From: Vesta saturnalis
Taxonomy: Eukaryota > Arthropoda > Insecta > Coleoptera > Lampyridae
Reading direction: 5' to 3'
Length of the DNA stretch: 64,000 nt
Assembly: GCA_036346205.1 (NCBI GenBank)
Contig: JARFJB010002037.1
Span: 826,501-890,500, forward strand
Notes under the pieces: model-generated
What the model was told of the DNA's origin: nothing
Seen by the model: only the letters and a program-made list of their open reading frames with translations
Database searches by the model: none
Shown here: positions 1-11,759 of the stretch, in pieces
How the letters are laid out: each line of letters begins with the position of its first letter
How positions within the stretch are numbered: the stretch's first letter is position 1
Translations under genes and position numbers: made by a program

Positions 1-704
1 TTGGACGTTTCCAGACTTTTGGTCCACTATGTATAGATCTGAGCAAGACATTTTACACTATGGATCATTGTATCCTTTATGATAAGTTAGAAATGTTTGG
101 TTTTTCAGATGACCTCATTCAACTGTTTGTTTCTTATTTTGATAATCAATACTTGTTAGTGCAATTCAATGCGTATAAATCAGTTTCTTATATTGCTACT
201 TCTGGTGTGCCTCGAGGTTCTATCCTGAGACTATTATTTTTTAACATCTTTATAAATGATTTGATTAATAACCTTAATGTTGACTGTTTAATGTATGCTG
301 ACAACATTAAATTGTTTAAGACAATTTCAGACGACAATGACGCTTTAGTCTTATAAGGTAGTATCGATCATATGGCCGAATTGTGCAACTTAAACAAATT
401 GAAGGTTAACAATTCCAAATCCGCAGTTATGTCTTTCACTCGTCGAACAACGCAGCATCAGGTTTGAATACAATCATCTTCAATAGACCCGACACTATAA
501 CGTTCCTTGGTGTAGTTTTTTATATGAAACTATGATTTCAAACACATATTGAAAAAACTAAACTCGGCATACCAAAAGCCTTTGTTTTATCATAAGGAAT
601 TCAAAAATTTTCAGCGAGAAAGCGTTATTTTATATAATTCTTATATCCGCTCTAAGCTAGAATATGGATCAATAGTATGGTCTCCATCTTACTCGATACA
701 CTAA
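1..704 (+). pseudogene. Non-LTR retrotransposon reverse transcriptase fragment
   Basis: The longest open piece, 60-356, carries the middle of a LINE reverse transcriptase: a GVPRGS block where the family has GVPQGS, then a short stretch of an FNIFINDL type, then YADN followed by IKLF. YADN replaces the catalytic YADD, so the polymerase site is lost. Further degraded family residues can be followed in shifting frames to about 704 (an FLGVVF-like block near 500-530 and a YGSIVW-like block near 660-680). The 5' half of the element lies outside the window. The style fits the Jockey/CR1/R1 group but I cannot assign a clade. Mariner 768-3070 sits just downstream and appears to have landed in this element's C-terminal region. 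Confidence 0.75.
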
Positions 705-765
705 AAAATTATCTTAAATATTAATCGTACCTTTGTAATTTATCGTTCCATAATTTCACCAAATG
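705..765. repeat. Left outer arm of palindrome flanking mariner 1
   Basis: These 61 bases are the reverse complement of 3073-3133 with about three mismatches. They lie outside the mariner ends and the TA target duplication, so the mariner occupies the centre of an older palindrome. The left arm reads as a continuation of the LINE RT fragment. Confidence 0.8.
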
Positions 766-767
766 TA

Positions 768-1367
768 CAGGGTGGCCAACTAAGAATGCGAAGTACTGTA
801 TCTGGGAAACTATCCATCGTAGAGGCTTGCGCAAAAAAAAGTTATTACTAAAACGGCCAGAACCTGGAAAATATTTTCAAGTTTCTGAAATGGCCGCTAG
901 GGGGCGTAACTGCAATGTGTGATGTTTCTGTGAATTCTGCTATATTAACCGAATAAAAAAATAACTGATGTTTAAAGTCCAGGATAATCTGAACTTTTTG
1001 ACGTATGTCTAAAAATAAAGTGGGGGGGTATTCAAAGGTTTCCTTAAAGAACCCCCTGTATCTTTGAAATGGCTAAGCCGATTTTAACAAACTTGGGCGC
1101 GTTGAAATGAGCTATTCTTGGGCTACAAATGTTATAATATTTGAAGTTTTGTTAGTTTCACATGTCGTCGCTAGAGGGCTTTGTTCGACATTCCGACAGA
1201 AACGGTTAATTTTCACAAAAAAATTAAATACATTGGTATGATGATTTTTTTTTCATGAACAAGTAGCTAAATGATGCCTAAACAAGCTCGCGAAAACCGC
1301 ATCTCGATATCTTGTTCCTAACCTAAAATATCGGCGAAAGAAAACTTTTTACGAAAACCCCTTAAAT
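768..1367. repeat. Left long TIR of mariner 1
   Basis: Inverted copy of 2517-3070 with scattered mismatches and small indels. It contains a short block near 1290-1310, reading GCGGTTTTCGCG on the other arm, that also recurs in the arms of other mariners in this window. Confidence 0.85.
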
Positions 1368-1454
1368 TTTTATTTTTTTTAAATATATTTTCTGGAATTG
1401 TTTCTATTATGTAATTGTGGCCCTAAAAAGGACAGATTTAAAGGAGGAAGGTTA

Positions 1455-2500
1455 TTAATGCCCCCGTAAATGCTCGAAATGCTGACCAACACGCTCTATG
1501 CATTGCTGAAGCCTCTCATGACTAGACAAAACTGCAGCTTCAATTTCGGCTCTCGGTATGTTACGTATTGCGTTACGAATCCGGTTTTTCATATCCTCTC
1601 TAGTAGTAGGTTGTGTCCGAAACACGATGTCCTTTAAGCGCCCCCATAAATAAAAATCGAGGCAAGTTAAGCCTGGTGATCGCGGAGGCCATGGCTCTTC
1701 CAATCCACCGCTGTTGAAATACTGCATTAATAAGCTCTCGCACATTAATAGCAAAATGTGCTGGGCAACATCCAACTGCAAAAACAATTTTTGCCTTGTT
1801 TCCAGAGGCACATCTTCCAACAACAACGGTAATTGATTGACCAAAAAGTCAAGAAATATATTGCCATTTAGGGGTGGCTAGAAAAAATGGCCCAATAATT
1901 CTGCCTCCCAGTATGCCAAACCATACTCCAACGTCCTTTGCGCTGAACTTCACGCAACCAATGGGGATTTTCTGCAGACTAATAATGCATATTGTGCAGA
2001 TTGACTCTCCCTCATTACTGAAGGTGGCTTCATCGGTCCAAATAATTTGAAATAAAAATTGTCTCTTTTCGCGTATTATGCCTAACAACATCCAATGACA
2101 ATAATCTAACCTTCGATCAAAATCTTCCTCTTTCAAGGCCTGATGCAAAACGACATGATATAGGTGGATTCTTCAAGTAACTAAAAAAAGTTTAAACGAA
2201 TACCTATATATTTTGATGGCCATTAGAACTTACCTATGGTCCTTCAAAATATTTTGAACCGTTGTCCGTGATATGCCCAACTCAGTGGATAATGCTCTTG
2301 TGCTAACATGAGGAGTTCCTTCCATATGTTGAAATGTAGGCCGAAAACTACCATTGGCTCGTAAGCTCGCCACTAATCGGCGAAAAACTCTTACATCGCA
2401 AGGACGCCGATTTGGATATCGAGCCGCGTAAACTCTTAGCTACTGCGGCATTCAAAATAAACCGCAAGCATATCAACAGCTTTATTATTCGTAAAACGCA
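1455..2500 (-). pseudogene. Mariner 1 transposase with one short intron
   Basis: DDE/D transposase of the DD41D (rosa-like) group of Tc1/mariner. Reading on the minus strand, the N-terminal start near 2500 (FTNNKAVDML), an ARYPNRRP block and a helix-turn-helix (TELGISRTTVQNILKDH) are followed by a 63 bp intron (2233-2171, GT-AG). Splicing restores the frame into the LYHVVLHQAL block. WTDEATFSNEG near 2030 holds the first catalytic Asp, a QLD-type block the second, and PRSPGLTCLDFYLWG (near 1640-1690) the third. The spacing between Asp 2 and Asp 3 is 37, short of the family's 41 because of a small deletion. A frameshift after residue 20 and a break near 1847 kill the gene. C-terminal tail ends in QHFEHLRGH, as usual in the family. 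Confidence 0.85.
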
Positions 2501-2516
2501 CAAAAATTGCTCAAAG

Positions 2517-3070
2517 TTTAAGGGATTTTCGTAAAAAGTTTTCTTTTGCCGATATTTTAGGTTAGGAACAAGATATCGAGATGCGGTTTTCGCGAGCTTG
2601 TTTAGGCATCATTTAGTTACTTGTTCATGAAAAAAGTCATACCAATGCATTTAATTTTTTTGCGAAAATTAACCGTTTCTGTCGGAATGTCGAACAAAGC
2701 CCTCTAGCGACGACATGTGAAACTAACAAACCTTCAAATATTATAACATTTGTAGCCCAAGAATAGCTCATTTCAACGCGCTCAAGTTTGTTAAAATCGG
2801 CTTAGCCGTTTCAAAGATGGTTATTTAAGGAAACCTTTGAATACCCCCCACCACTTTATTTTTATAGATACGTCAAAAAGTGCCAAACAAAAAAAGTTCA
2901 GATTATCCTCGACTTCAAAGATCAGTTATTTTTTTATTAGGTTAATATAGCAGAATTCACAGAAACATCACTTTTTTAGATTCAAGATTGCAGTAACTTT
3001 TTTTTCCGCGAGCCTCTACGATGTATAGTTTCCCAGATACAGTACCTCGCATTCTTAGTTGGCCACCCTG
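2517..3070. repeat. Right long TIR of mariner 1
   Basis: Inverted copy of 768-1367. It ends CCACCCTG followed by the TA target duplication. Confidence 0.85.
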
Positions 3071-3072
3071 TA

Positions 3073-3133
3073 CATTTGGTGAAATTATGGATAGATAAAT
3101 TACAAAGGTAAGATTAATATTTAAGATAATTTT
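3073..3133. repeat. Right outer arm of palindrome flanking mariner 1
   Basis: Reverse complement of 705-765, outside the mariner TIR and TA duplication. See the left arm. Confidence 0.8.
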
Positions 3134-3159
3134 GTTTGCCTGTTAAATTAAAAGAGACG

Positions 3160-3720
3160 GTCTTTTATATCCGAGATCGCATTAGATCTTGTAAAAGATA
3201 ATATCTGGTGAAATAGTTTCGCTGGGAGTTTTCTCTTTCTCCCGTTCGTTTTTTAACTTGTTCCATTAAAGATAGACCCCTCACAAACACGTTTTTCAGA
3301 CCAAAACGTTTCTAATAAAATACGTCTTTTGTCTTCATTAAACTTTTGACACTGTAGAGAATAACCTCTTTCAAAAAATTTACAGCTCTCATTCAACTGA
3401 GCTGGTTTATAATCACTTTTTTCGCCATATCGTTAAAGTTCATCATTTTCAACATTTGTAGTCAAAACTTGGAGTTTAGGAGGGGTAACCTCTCTTTGTT
3501 CTATCTGAATTTCGGGCAAGATTTTCTCACATTCTATAATATGTTCTTCTTCCAAGATGGTCGAGGTATCTAAGTGAGCATTGTCATTGTTCACAAAAGA
3601 TATATCTTCCATTTTTGAAATGTTTATAGTGTCAGAAAAGTCCAGGGTAAATAATATTTCATTATAAGTGCCTCAAGCGAAGTCCCTGAATGGCTTTTTT
3701 TAAAGTGATGGCGACTCCTT
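3160..3720 (-). pseudogene. Decayed ORF of uncharacterised repeat-associated protein
   Basis: On the minus strand a 59-codon acidic ORF (3612-3433, starts MEDISF) is followed, after a stop and a frame change, by a segment near 3420-3300 with a C-x-K-F-N-E-D-K-R pattern and a FW-S-E-K-R block. That pattern resembles the N-terminal block (Cys-rich start, then DKR..L...FW) of a protein family I remember from many insect repeats but cannot name; the remnant at 10380-11291 could be a downstream part of the same family. No catalytic motif is visible. Function unknown. Confidence 0.3.
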
Positions 3721-4059
3721 CTGTTCGTTACCGGATAATTTTAAATTAAGAATTTCTAATATTTTTTCCCATGTGACATCTTGGAAAAAAACTTCATGAT
3801 GAGATTTTCAGAATATTATATATAAAAACGTTATCCGATAATGAAAAACTGTTAGACTGTTAACCTGGATCTCCATAATACATGTTTTAAGAAAAATCTA
3901 TATCCATCTACTAATTAAAACATTTATTTCAGAATCAAAAACATCCTAAGGCTTAACCAATATTTATATTCACTAATTCGGGTGTTCAGAGCTACAGTGG
4001 ATCATGTCAAAACATTCAGTTATGGAGAAACAAAGGGTGAAAGTAATATAAGTATAATC

Positions 4060-5558
4060 AATTACGAACAAACAATATTATGAAAAATTGCTTTTATTTG
4101 AAAAATATATTGCACTTTTCAATAAAATGTACCAAAACGATATTCAAATGCCCAGGATGGAAGAGATAATAAAAAAGTTAAAAGGTAACAAAACCGTAGG
4201 AACAAACGAGGTTGTTAATGAATTTATAAGATATAGTGGAGAAGAACTGCACAAAAGAATTTATGAAATCATCAGAAAGGTATGGACAAATGAACAGTTG
4301 CCAGAAGAGTGGGGAAGCTCAATAATTAATCCTATATATAAGAAAGGAGAGCACTCAAAATGTAAAAACTACAGACCCATCTCATTATTGAATACCTGTT
4401 AGAAAATATTTGCGAAAATCCTCAACAACAGAATTACAAAACAATCAGAAGAAGAGTTAGGAGAATACCAAGCGGGCTTTAGAAGCAACAGATCAACGAC
4501 CGAGCACATCTTTAGTCTGAGGCAGATACAAAATAAATGCTGGGGAAAAAACGTAAAATTATATTCAGTATTCATAGATTTTCATCAAGCATATGATAAA
4601 ATCAAGAGACAGAAAGTAACTGAAACATTAAAAGAAATGAAATATCCAGAGAAAATAGTAAGGCTGATAAATATGACCATGGAAAACAGGTACAGGTAAA
4701 TTAATCTGAATGGGAAACTGACAAGGAAGTTTAAAACAACATATCGATTGAGACAAGGTGAAGGAGTGTTCAGAAAATGCAAGATACATAAGAGACGAAA
4801 TATTTTCAAAGACCCGCATCAGATTTTAGCGTATACTGAATATGTAGTTATTTTAGCAAGAACGAGGGAAGGAGTAAAGGAAATAGTGAGCAAGTTTGCA
4901 AAGCAAGCCGAAAAAGTGGGACTGAAAATAAATGAAAACAAGTCAAATTACATGCTCCTAGGGCAACCGCAAGAGAGTGGAGAATCGAATTAGTGGTGCG
5001 TGTAGCTCGATAAAATTAGTAAGAATGAACAGTGTAGAATTATTAGAGATAACAAGTGATAGCAAAATCCAGAAAGAAATAGATAAGCGAATAGCCATAG
5101 CAATGAAATCGGTGAGTGCGTTTCGGAAAATATTCGCAAGCAAATCGATATCGCGAAAAACAAAATTAAGAGTTTATAAAACATTAGTGTTACCAGTACC
5201 ATTGTAAACATGGAACCTAACCAAAAAAGACGAAAGCAAACTAGAAATATGGGAAAGAGGAATACTATATAGAATATATGGGGGAGTGAGGCAAGGAGGA
5301 AACTGGAGAAGGAGAACAAATAACGAAATAGAAGAACTATATGGGGAAAATTCAGTAATGGAGATAGTAAGAAGAAACATTAAGATGGTTAGGTCACGTA
5401 ATAAGAGTGCCAGAAGAAAGAGCCGTTAGAAAACTCGGATGTAAGAAACCCGCAGAGGTAGACCAAGACAAAACTGGGATAGATGTGTAGCCGAAGACTT
5501 ACAAAAACTTGAACTGGAAAGAAATAGCCAAAGATAGACAACAATGGAAGAAAGAACC
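4060..5558 (+). pseudogene. LINE reverse transcriptase, truncated and interrupted by mariner 2
   Basis: Plus-strand LINE pol remnant in three overlapping frames. From 4160: an EEIIKKLK...G.NEV block, EWGSSIINPIYKKGEHSKC, NYRPISLLN, an AGFRSNRSTTEH block near 4480, and FIDFHQAYD, which keeps the domain A aspartate. The catalytic YADD is replaced by YTEY at about 4832. A C-terminal domain follows (5040-5560: SDSKIQKEID, RVYKTLVLPV and an EIAKDRQQW-like tail). There are several stops and frameshifts. No endonuclease domain is seen upstream, so the copy is 5' truncated. It stops abruptly at 5558, where mariner 2 begins. Product in an intact copy: RT for target-primed retrotransposition. Confidence 0.85.
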
Positions 5559-5802
5559 AACGTTGCCAAGTTATTTAACAAAAATGTATTCTTTTCCTGA
5601 ATGTAAGGTTAGCAATAAAAATTAATTCTTGGTTTATTATCAAAGTTGAGACAAATTAGTTCAGGGATATAATTAAGCTAGCTATAGGCTTTGAAAAGAT
5701 GTAAACGTTTTATTGATATACCTATTGAATATGGGAGAGAAGGCTCCGTGTGAAACTTTAGCATGTTCAACGTACATCGATTCTCTTATTTCAAATGGAT
5801 TA
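5559..5802. repeat. Left inverted arm of mariner 2
   Basis: Reverse complement of 7183-7418, starting AACGTTGCCAAGTTATTTAA. Joined directly to LINE sequence at its outer edge. Confidence 0.8.
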
Positions 5803-5903
5803 TAAACTAAACTAAAATAAACTAAACAATGTAATATTGAAATAATAAACAAACAATTAACAAGAACAAGAAGTAGGTAAGTCAAACGTATGCTAATATG
5901 CAC

Positions 5904-6898
5904 TTAAACAAATTTTAAATAAGGTTCAAACAAGCCTTCTCTTTTCTCAATGCATTGATTCAATCGTTGTCTGTAGGAACGTTGTAAATTATGCAACATT
6001 TGTTGGGTTACATTACGAAACGCTTCTTGAATTCTTTCCCTCATATTTTCTGCAGTGGTCGGCGATGTTCTATAAACTTCATTTTTAATGTAGCCCCATA
6101 AAAAATAGTCCATGAAAGTCAGATCGGGTGATCTAGCTGGCCACTTGATAGACCCATAATGACCTATCCAACGATCAGGAAATTGCTGATTTAAAAACTA
6201 CGTCACATCACGAGCCGAATGTGCAGGAGCGCCACCTTGTTGGAACCATATTTCCTCATTAGCGAATGGGATGTTCTCTTCAATCCATGGTAGCACGTTG
6301 GTTCACAATAAATTTAAATAATTTACTTGTTTTCCAAAAACTAGGGTCCTAATAATGTATGCAATTTATGTGGATTTTCCATGGCGTAATAATGACAATT
6401 ATGTCTATTTATAAAATAAGTGCTACGAAAAGTAGATTCGTCTGTCATCATAACTGTATTAAAAAAATTATGTGGTTGTTGCAATCCTCAACGACAGTAA
6501 TTTAATTTATTTTCAAAATAATGTTCATCCAATGCTTGATGGAGTTGGATCTTGTATGGATGGTATTTACATTTATTAAATATATTGTGTATTGTTGATT
6601 TCTGTAAATCATGTTCCACTGCAATTTTTTTAATACTTATTTGAGAGTTTTCTTGTATAGCTTGATGCACCACTAGTTAAGTTTCCTCGTTGTTTACAGG
6701 TTTTGCACAATTGTTCTTTTTATATGCAATTGATCCCGTTTCCTCAATTCTACTTTTTAAATTTTCAAGAACTCGTTCATTTGGACAACGGGCATTCGAA
6801 AATTTTTGTTTATAAATTCTAGAAGCAAGTAAACAATTACCTTGGGTTTCTCCTATTATGTAAATCATTTGAATTAATTCGTTCTTCGTATATTTCAT
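5904..6898 (-). pseudogene. Mariner 2 transposase
   Basis: Minus-strand transposase starting MKYTKNELIQMIY at 6898, with helix-turn-helix (KIAVEHDLQKSTIHNIFNKC) near 6590-6650 and the KYHPYKIQLHQAL block after it. Unlike the other copies there is no intron at this point. Near 6220-6240 the second catalytic Asp is changed: QQGGAPAH replaces QQDGAPAH. ARSPDLTFMDYFLWG near 6080-6130 keeps the last Asp, 41 residues downstream, which is the DD41D spacing. Several stops and frame changes lie between 6124 and 6680. The C-terminus ends YLKFV at 5904. Dead copy. Confidence 0.85.
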
Positions 6899-7182
6899 TT
6901 TAAAACTTAGAGTTAACTTCTCTTAATTCAAGTTTTCTTCTAAATACAAATGTAGTGAAGAAGTAGTTTTGAAAGGAATCAAGTTAAAGTACACTTAATT
7001 GACATATTAAAATTTTGTTTTATTGTTTTTAAATCATGGCATCTATTAAATCGTGACGTTATAAAATAATTATAGAAAAATGGAGATATTTTAAAAACTA
7101 TAAATTTTAGCGGAATCGATGTATTTAGATAAAAGTTAGGTCTTTAAGAGTACTATTCGCTCATACCAAATATACAAGGTGT

Positions 7183-7418
7183 TCCATTTGAAATAAGAGA
7201 ATTGGTGTACGTTGAATATGCTAAAGTTTCACACGGAGCGTTCTCCCCCCTATTCAATGTATCAATAAAACGTTTACATCTTTTCAAAGCCTATACCTAG
7301 CTTAATTATATCCCAGAACTAATTTGTCTCAACTTAGATAATAAACCAAGAATTAATTTTTATTGCTAAGCTTACATTCAGGAAAAAATGCATTTTTGTT
7401 AAATAACTTGGCAACGTT
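7183..7418. repeat. Right inverted arm of mariner 2
   Basis: Reverse complement of 5559-5802. Confidence 0.8.
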
Positions 7419-7543
7419 GCATTTTATGCTAAAATATTTTTAAGTTGCGTACGTATTGGAGCCATATAACTTTTGTTAAATGATTTTAATGAAAAATCAA
7501 CAGCGAAGCCACAATCTTCCGTCGCATGACGCTTTGGACACCC

Positions 7544-7545
<2 letters not shown>

Positions 7546-7628
<83 letters not shown>
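7546..7628. repeat. (TA)n microsatellite at a mariner end
   Basis: About 41 TA units directly after the CACCCGG terminus of mariner 2, so probably grown from its TA target duplication. Confidence 0.95.
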
Positions 7629-7634
<6 letters not shown>

Positions 7635-7809
7635 TGGACTTAATCCATTATTGAACTGAAAATTATTCTAATAATTATATGTTGAACGGTGAGATATATA
7701 TTCTTGTCTGAATGTCTGAATATTTTTGCCTGCCTGTGTGTGTGGATGGATGCAAATAGTTTATGCTTTTCTTATCATGCACATATTTTGATTAGCATAA
7801 ACAAGTCCA

Positions 7810-8323
7810 TCACTTGATGAATCCATCTTCATTGTTGGTAGTTGAACCCTGATCAGTTCTTGTATTTTTTTCAACGGGTATAGATTGGTAATAACAGTAA
7901 TTTACTGGTGGTATGTGTGGTAATAAGTTCGTCATCTGTTGCTTTTTAGATTCTGTTACAGGGCGTCTTTTTGAATGCAAGCATACCTGATCTACATTGC
8001 TTATATTCACAACCGACCTGCTTTTTTCAAATCAACTTCATAGAAATCCACAGCACAATGCAAAGTCTCCTTAAATTTGAAAGATAAGCCAAGCCTCTTT
8101 CGAAGCGAAGCCAGCAAATATTGAGCCAATTGAATTGATAACCGTCGGTGGTCGTTTTCCTATTTTGAATTATAGATTCTAGCTCTTTTGTTGACATAAA
8201 ATATTCTCTTTTCGTATCTATTACTTGGAAGCTTGGTGTTTTTTTCTTGGCTTCACTTGCTATATCCATCCTAAATGTGAGACTTCTTTCGACTGGCAGA
8301 TTCAATAACTCCAAAATCGGCAT
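7810..8323 (-). pseudogene. Uncharacterised repeat-associated protein remnant
   Basis: Minus-strand ORF of 98 codons (8323-8027) with the blocks FQVIDTKREYFMSTKELE and FNWLNICWLRFERG, followed in a different frame near 7990-7920 by a segment with SKRRPVTESKKQQM and LLPHIPPV. I remember these blocks, in this order, from a family of uncharacterised proteins seen in arthropod repeats. The frame break near 8020 and later stops make it a pseudogene. No enzyme motif is visible, and the type of element is not determined. No TIR or LTR around it could be identified. Confidence 0.4.
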
Positions 8324-8336
8324 CGTTCGTGTAAGG

Positions 8337-10379
8337 GGGCTTTAGAAAAAATTTCGCGCTAAATTATACGAGATTTGATATATATTATTTTTCTATATAA
8401 AGAAATGGTTATTGGTTATTTGTATTTAAATGTAATTAATATTTAGATGAAAATCTTGAGTTTACTTCAATAAGTTATCCGTATATTTAGTTTGAAAATA
8501 TTTAAAGTACGCGGGAGCTGCAAGTGCATCGATGCGTTGGAAGGGAGTGACGCTGTCATAATAATGATGTGGAGTTTTTAAAACAGTCGCCTTACGTAAG
8601 CGTTCAGAAAGGGTCGCCTATTACAAGGCAATAATAAAATTACCCTAAATTTAGAAATATAGTCAGCTAACATTTGGTGTATAATCGGGAAGAAGCGCAA
8701 TTACCTTCCTTATTAAAATAAAGGGCTACAATAAATAATAAAAGGTGCAATTGTTATCAAATTGGTGGTAATAAAAAGATTACGCAATAATTTACAATCG
8801 CGTTTTAAGTGCGTATTGAAAGTGCTGCTAGTTAATTTTCGGTAGCGAGTGATAAGTATAAAATAAAACAATGGATTCAGCATAATAGATCGATATATAA
8901 AGTATCGTAACCAAAAACATTGACAATTAAAAACATTGCCGTTGGTAGCTAGCTTGCAGTTCGTTGAGCAATCTGTTTGCCGTTAAAGTTGAACAATTAA
9001 CGTAATAAGTGACAATTATAAATATATCAAGTAATTAACCAAGTAAATAAAATTAAAGTAATTAAAGTGTTGAAAAGAAAATTTCATTAGACTTAATCCA
9101 CCAAAAAAGGTGTAAACAAGATATCGTGACAACAAAAGAAGCGAGGCCCCGATTGCATCACGACCAAATTGAGTCATCGGCTTGACCACATTGCAGCTAC
9201 GTCATCGGCTCTCAACGAGATCCCAGATAGGAACGATTTTTAATAGTGTAAATAAATAAACGTTTATGTGTTTCATTTTCTAAAAACTTGAATTTAAATA
9301 TCAAAATTGAACAGAAAACATTCAATTCAATTTTGATAAAAGGTTTTTATTGTTATATGTTAGTTTTAAGAGTATTATTTTAAATTATAGGTTTGATTTT
9401 TTATATATGTTTGTAAACAACGCATTGATACATTTTCGTTCAGATTTTGAATTTAATTAAATGAGTATAACGTTTGATTTACTTTTATTGCTAAAGATTA
9501 TTAATATTAAAAGCTTATACAAATATTGAATATATAAATGCAGAAAGAGGTCAACTCAATAGGAGTCCAAAATGATAAGACAATCGAATAGAGCATATTT
9601 TGGTCAATGATAACAGTAATCATTTCTTTATACTAACTAGCCGCCGTATCCAATTAAGAAAGGAATTCGCAAACGTAAATCTTAAAATTCATTTACGCAA
9701 ACTGAAATGAAATACCAAGCAAAGTAAAATTTAACTGGTAAATGATATCTTTGTAAATTGAACCCATCAGCTTTAATAAAACGTAATAAAAAATAATCAT
9801 TTTAACAATATTAAATTTTATTCAATAATATTGAAATTATAAAAAAGTTTAAAAGAACTCAAGTCTTATTCTTTGGAGCGGGTTAAAGAAACAAGGGTAT
9901 TACGCCCGTTGCATTCGGTAGGTAGGAATGCCCAGATGCCAAAAATTTCAAATCTATTGATTATACTTTCATGGAAGGAACTTTAAAAGAGACAGAGATA
10001 TTTTTATGTTTCGGTTTCATCCCGTGCACGAGTCCGAATATAAATGCTTTTTTGCTGCGTTCATGATTTTTGCATGCATCTTAAAAAAGCCAATATGCTA
10101 CGTCCTGAGAGCATCGTCCCCCATTTTGTTTATCGTACATTTGCATAAAACATATTTCCATTAAACGTGTGTGCTCCTAAGTTATAAACGTACAAATTTT
10201 TTTTTATAATATGCAATTGATATGCTCAGTTTGGGAAACGGTAGAGCCTTTTGTAAATCAAATTTAGCGCCATATAGTTTATCTCGGGCACTACGTTTGT
10301 CATTATTAAGAGAATCCTTGCATTTTCAGCTTTTCCTAAATGCAGTTCTTTCCGTATTGCAAGCTCATTTCGCTTTTCC
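8337..10379. other. Gene-free AT-rich stretch with a possible LTR-like segment
   Basis: No supportable ORF. The segment at about 8510-9270 is less AT-rich in places and ends in an AATAAATAAACG stretch after a run of short direct motifs, which is LTR-like, but I found no second copy, primer-binding site or polypurine tract. 9280-10379 shows nothing I can support. Confidence 0.3.
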
Positions 10380-11291
10380 ACAGTAATTTTCATTTGTAAT
10401 TCATCACAAATATGACAGGTGGCTTAAAACCAAGATCAAATTTTTGTTGTAAAAATGTGATGGTAGAAATAGCTTCTGGATCACATTGTACCTTGTACAA
10501 ATTATACATTTTAGCAGTGGTGAGATCTGGATGTAAATATTTCTTTTTCGGATTATCTTTCCTAGTGTAGTCACTTGTATTGGCTGGAAACGACTTAATA
10601 TGTTCTATAATTTTTCTGTCATCAACTCGTCTCTTGGATTTTTACCTCGACTATCCATAACTAAAGCCACATCATCTTTAAAAAGACACCTAGACAGTCT
10701 GCCAACACGTATTTGAAAGGTGTCTACGAAAAATGTTTTGCACACTTGTACAGAAATTCCTTTGATATGGAAAAAATACTGGAAAGACGTATTTTTTGCA
10801 GAGCCTGAGCCATCTCGTGTTCTTTTTCGAACTACGGCATTTGATTTAACTAACCCTTTTATGTAAACATTTTGCCGTGAAAAATCTGCCCTCCAAAAAC
10901 TTTCCCTTCTATCATTTTCCTGAATAATATTATTACATGTACGATTGCAGTTTGTAAATCGTTTTGATGGCCCTATTTTATTAGAAATTGATAAATAAGA
11001 TTTACCACTATTTCTTTACGAACAACACATTTCCAGTTTTATTATCAACAAGCCGCGTTTTCGGTTAATTGGAAATCTGCTCATTCGTCTCTGTTACGAC
11101 AGCCGACGTGCTAGGTGAATTATTATCTGTTGGGGGGCAGCTACGTTATGCACACATTGCATACCTATAATAAAAATTTAAAGTTGAGTTAACCTAACAT
11201 AATACTTTGTTCATTTTTACTTACCTCATCGCTCTCTGATGTAGAATTTTGTTCTAATTCACTATCTTCACAATTATCCATATTTTGCATA
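10380..11291 (-). pseudogene. Remnant of uncharacterised insect repeat gene, with intron
   Basis: Minus strand. A first acidic exon (11291-11226, starts MQNMDNCEDSELEQ) ends at a GTAAGT donor at 11225. A plausible acceptor lies about 60 bp on. The following part is full of stops, but three blocks are clear: W-L-R-L-C-K-K-Y near 10800, SFPANTSDYTRKDNPKKKYL near 10540-10600 and PDLTTAKMYNLYK near 10500-10530. These blocks occur together in a widespread family of uncharacterised insect proteins that behaves like a repeat. I do not know the activity. The 3' end dissolves near 10380. Confidence 0.45.
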
Positions 11292-11344
11292 ACGGATGAA
11301 TTTCCCTTTACTGTGCCCCAAATTGTTTGCGAATTTCCATTGCA

Positions 11345-11725
11345 TAAAAAAATTAAAGCGTTAAACTTTTTCTATGCAGACATGGAACCTTTCGTGGGTG
11401 GAGAAAACAGCAGCTTGAATCTCTGCAACAGAAATGCTGTTAATTGCATTCCTGATTCTATCCTTCATATCGTCTCGGGTTGTTGGCCTAGTTTGAAGTC
11501 TAAGCAAGTAAGGTTGGGTGATCTAGGTGTCTACATAAATATACTACCTCTCCCTATCCATTTAGCAGGAAACGCATTTAAATATCCCTTTACATTCATT
11601 GAGAAATATACAGGGCATCTGTCATGTTGGAAAAACATATTTCTTCTTGTTTCTAATGATATATCCTCCTTGACGCTGTACCTCTTACATCCAGTGTGGG
11701 TTTTCCTCAGACCAATAGTGCATAT

Positions 11726-11759
<34 letters not shown>

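Larger units (their letters stand above)
768..3070 (-). mobile_element. Mariner 1, DD41D/rosa-like, long terminal inverted repeats
   Basis: A 2.3 kb Tc1/mariner element beginning CAGGGTGGCCAACTAAGAAT and ending with the inverted copy, flanked on both sides by TA (766-767 and 3071-3072). The terminal inverted repeats are very long, about 600 bp (768-1367) and 550 bp (2517-3070). The minus-strand transposase lies between them. The transposase is broken, so the copy is not autonomous. Flanking sequence is itself an inverted repeat (705-765 with 3073-3133). Confidence 0.9.
5559..7545 (-). mobile_element. Mariner 2, DD41D-type, left end truncated
   Basis: Inverted arms at 5559-5802 and 7183-7418 flank a minus-strand transposase. 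On the right, unique sequence continues to a mariner terminus, CACCCGG followed by TA, at 7545; the matching outer 130 bp is missing on the left, where the arm abuts the LINE. A second mariner-like end motif (ACAAGGTGTTCCATTTG) lies at the inner edge of the right arm near 7175. The TA after 7545 is expanded into a microsatellite. Confidence 0.75.

Noticed and set aside
4585..5380. Hydrophobic minus-strand ORFs
   Set aside because: Antisense of the LINE RT at 4060-5558.
8337..9300. Solo LTR of a retrotransposon
   Set aside because: Only a vague LTR-like 3' edge; no TG...CA borders with a target duplication and no second copy.
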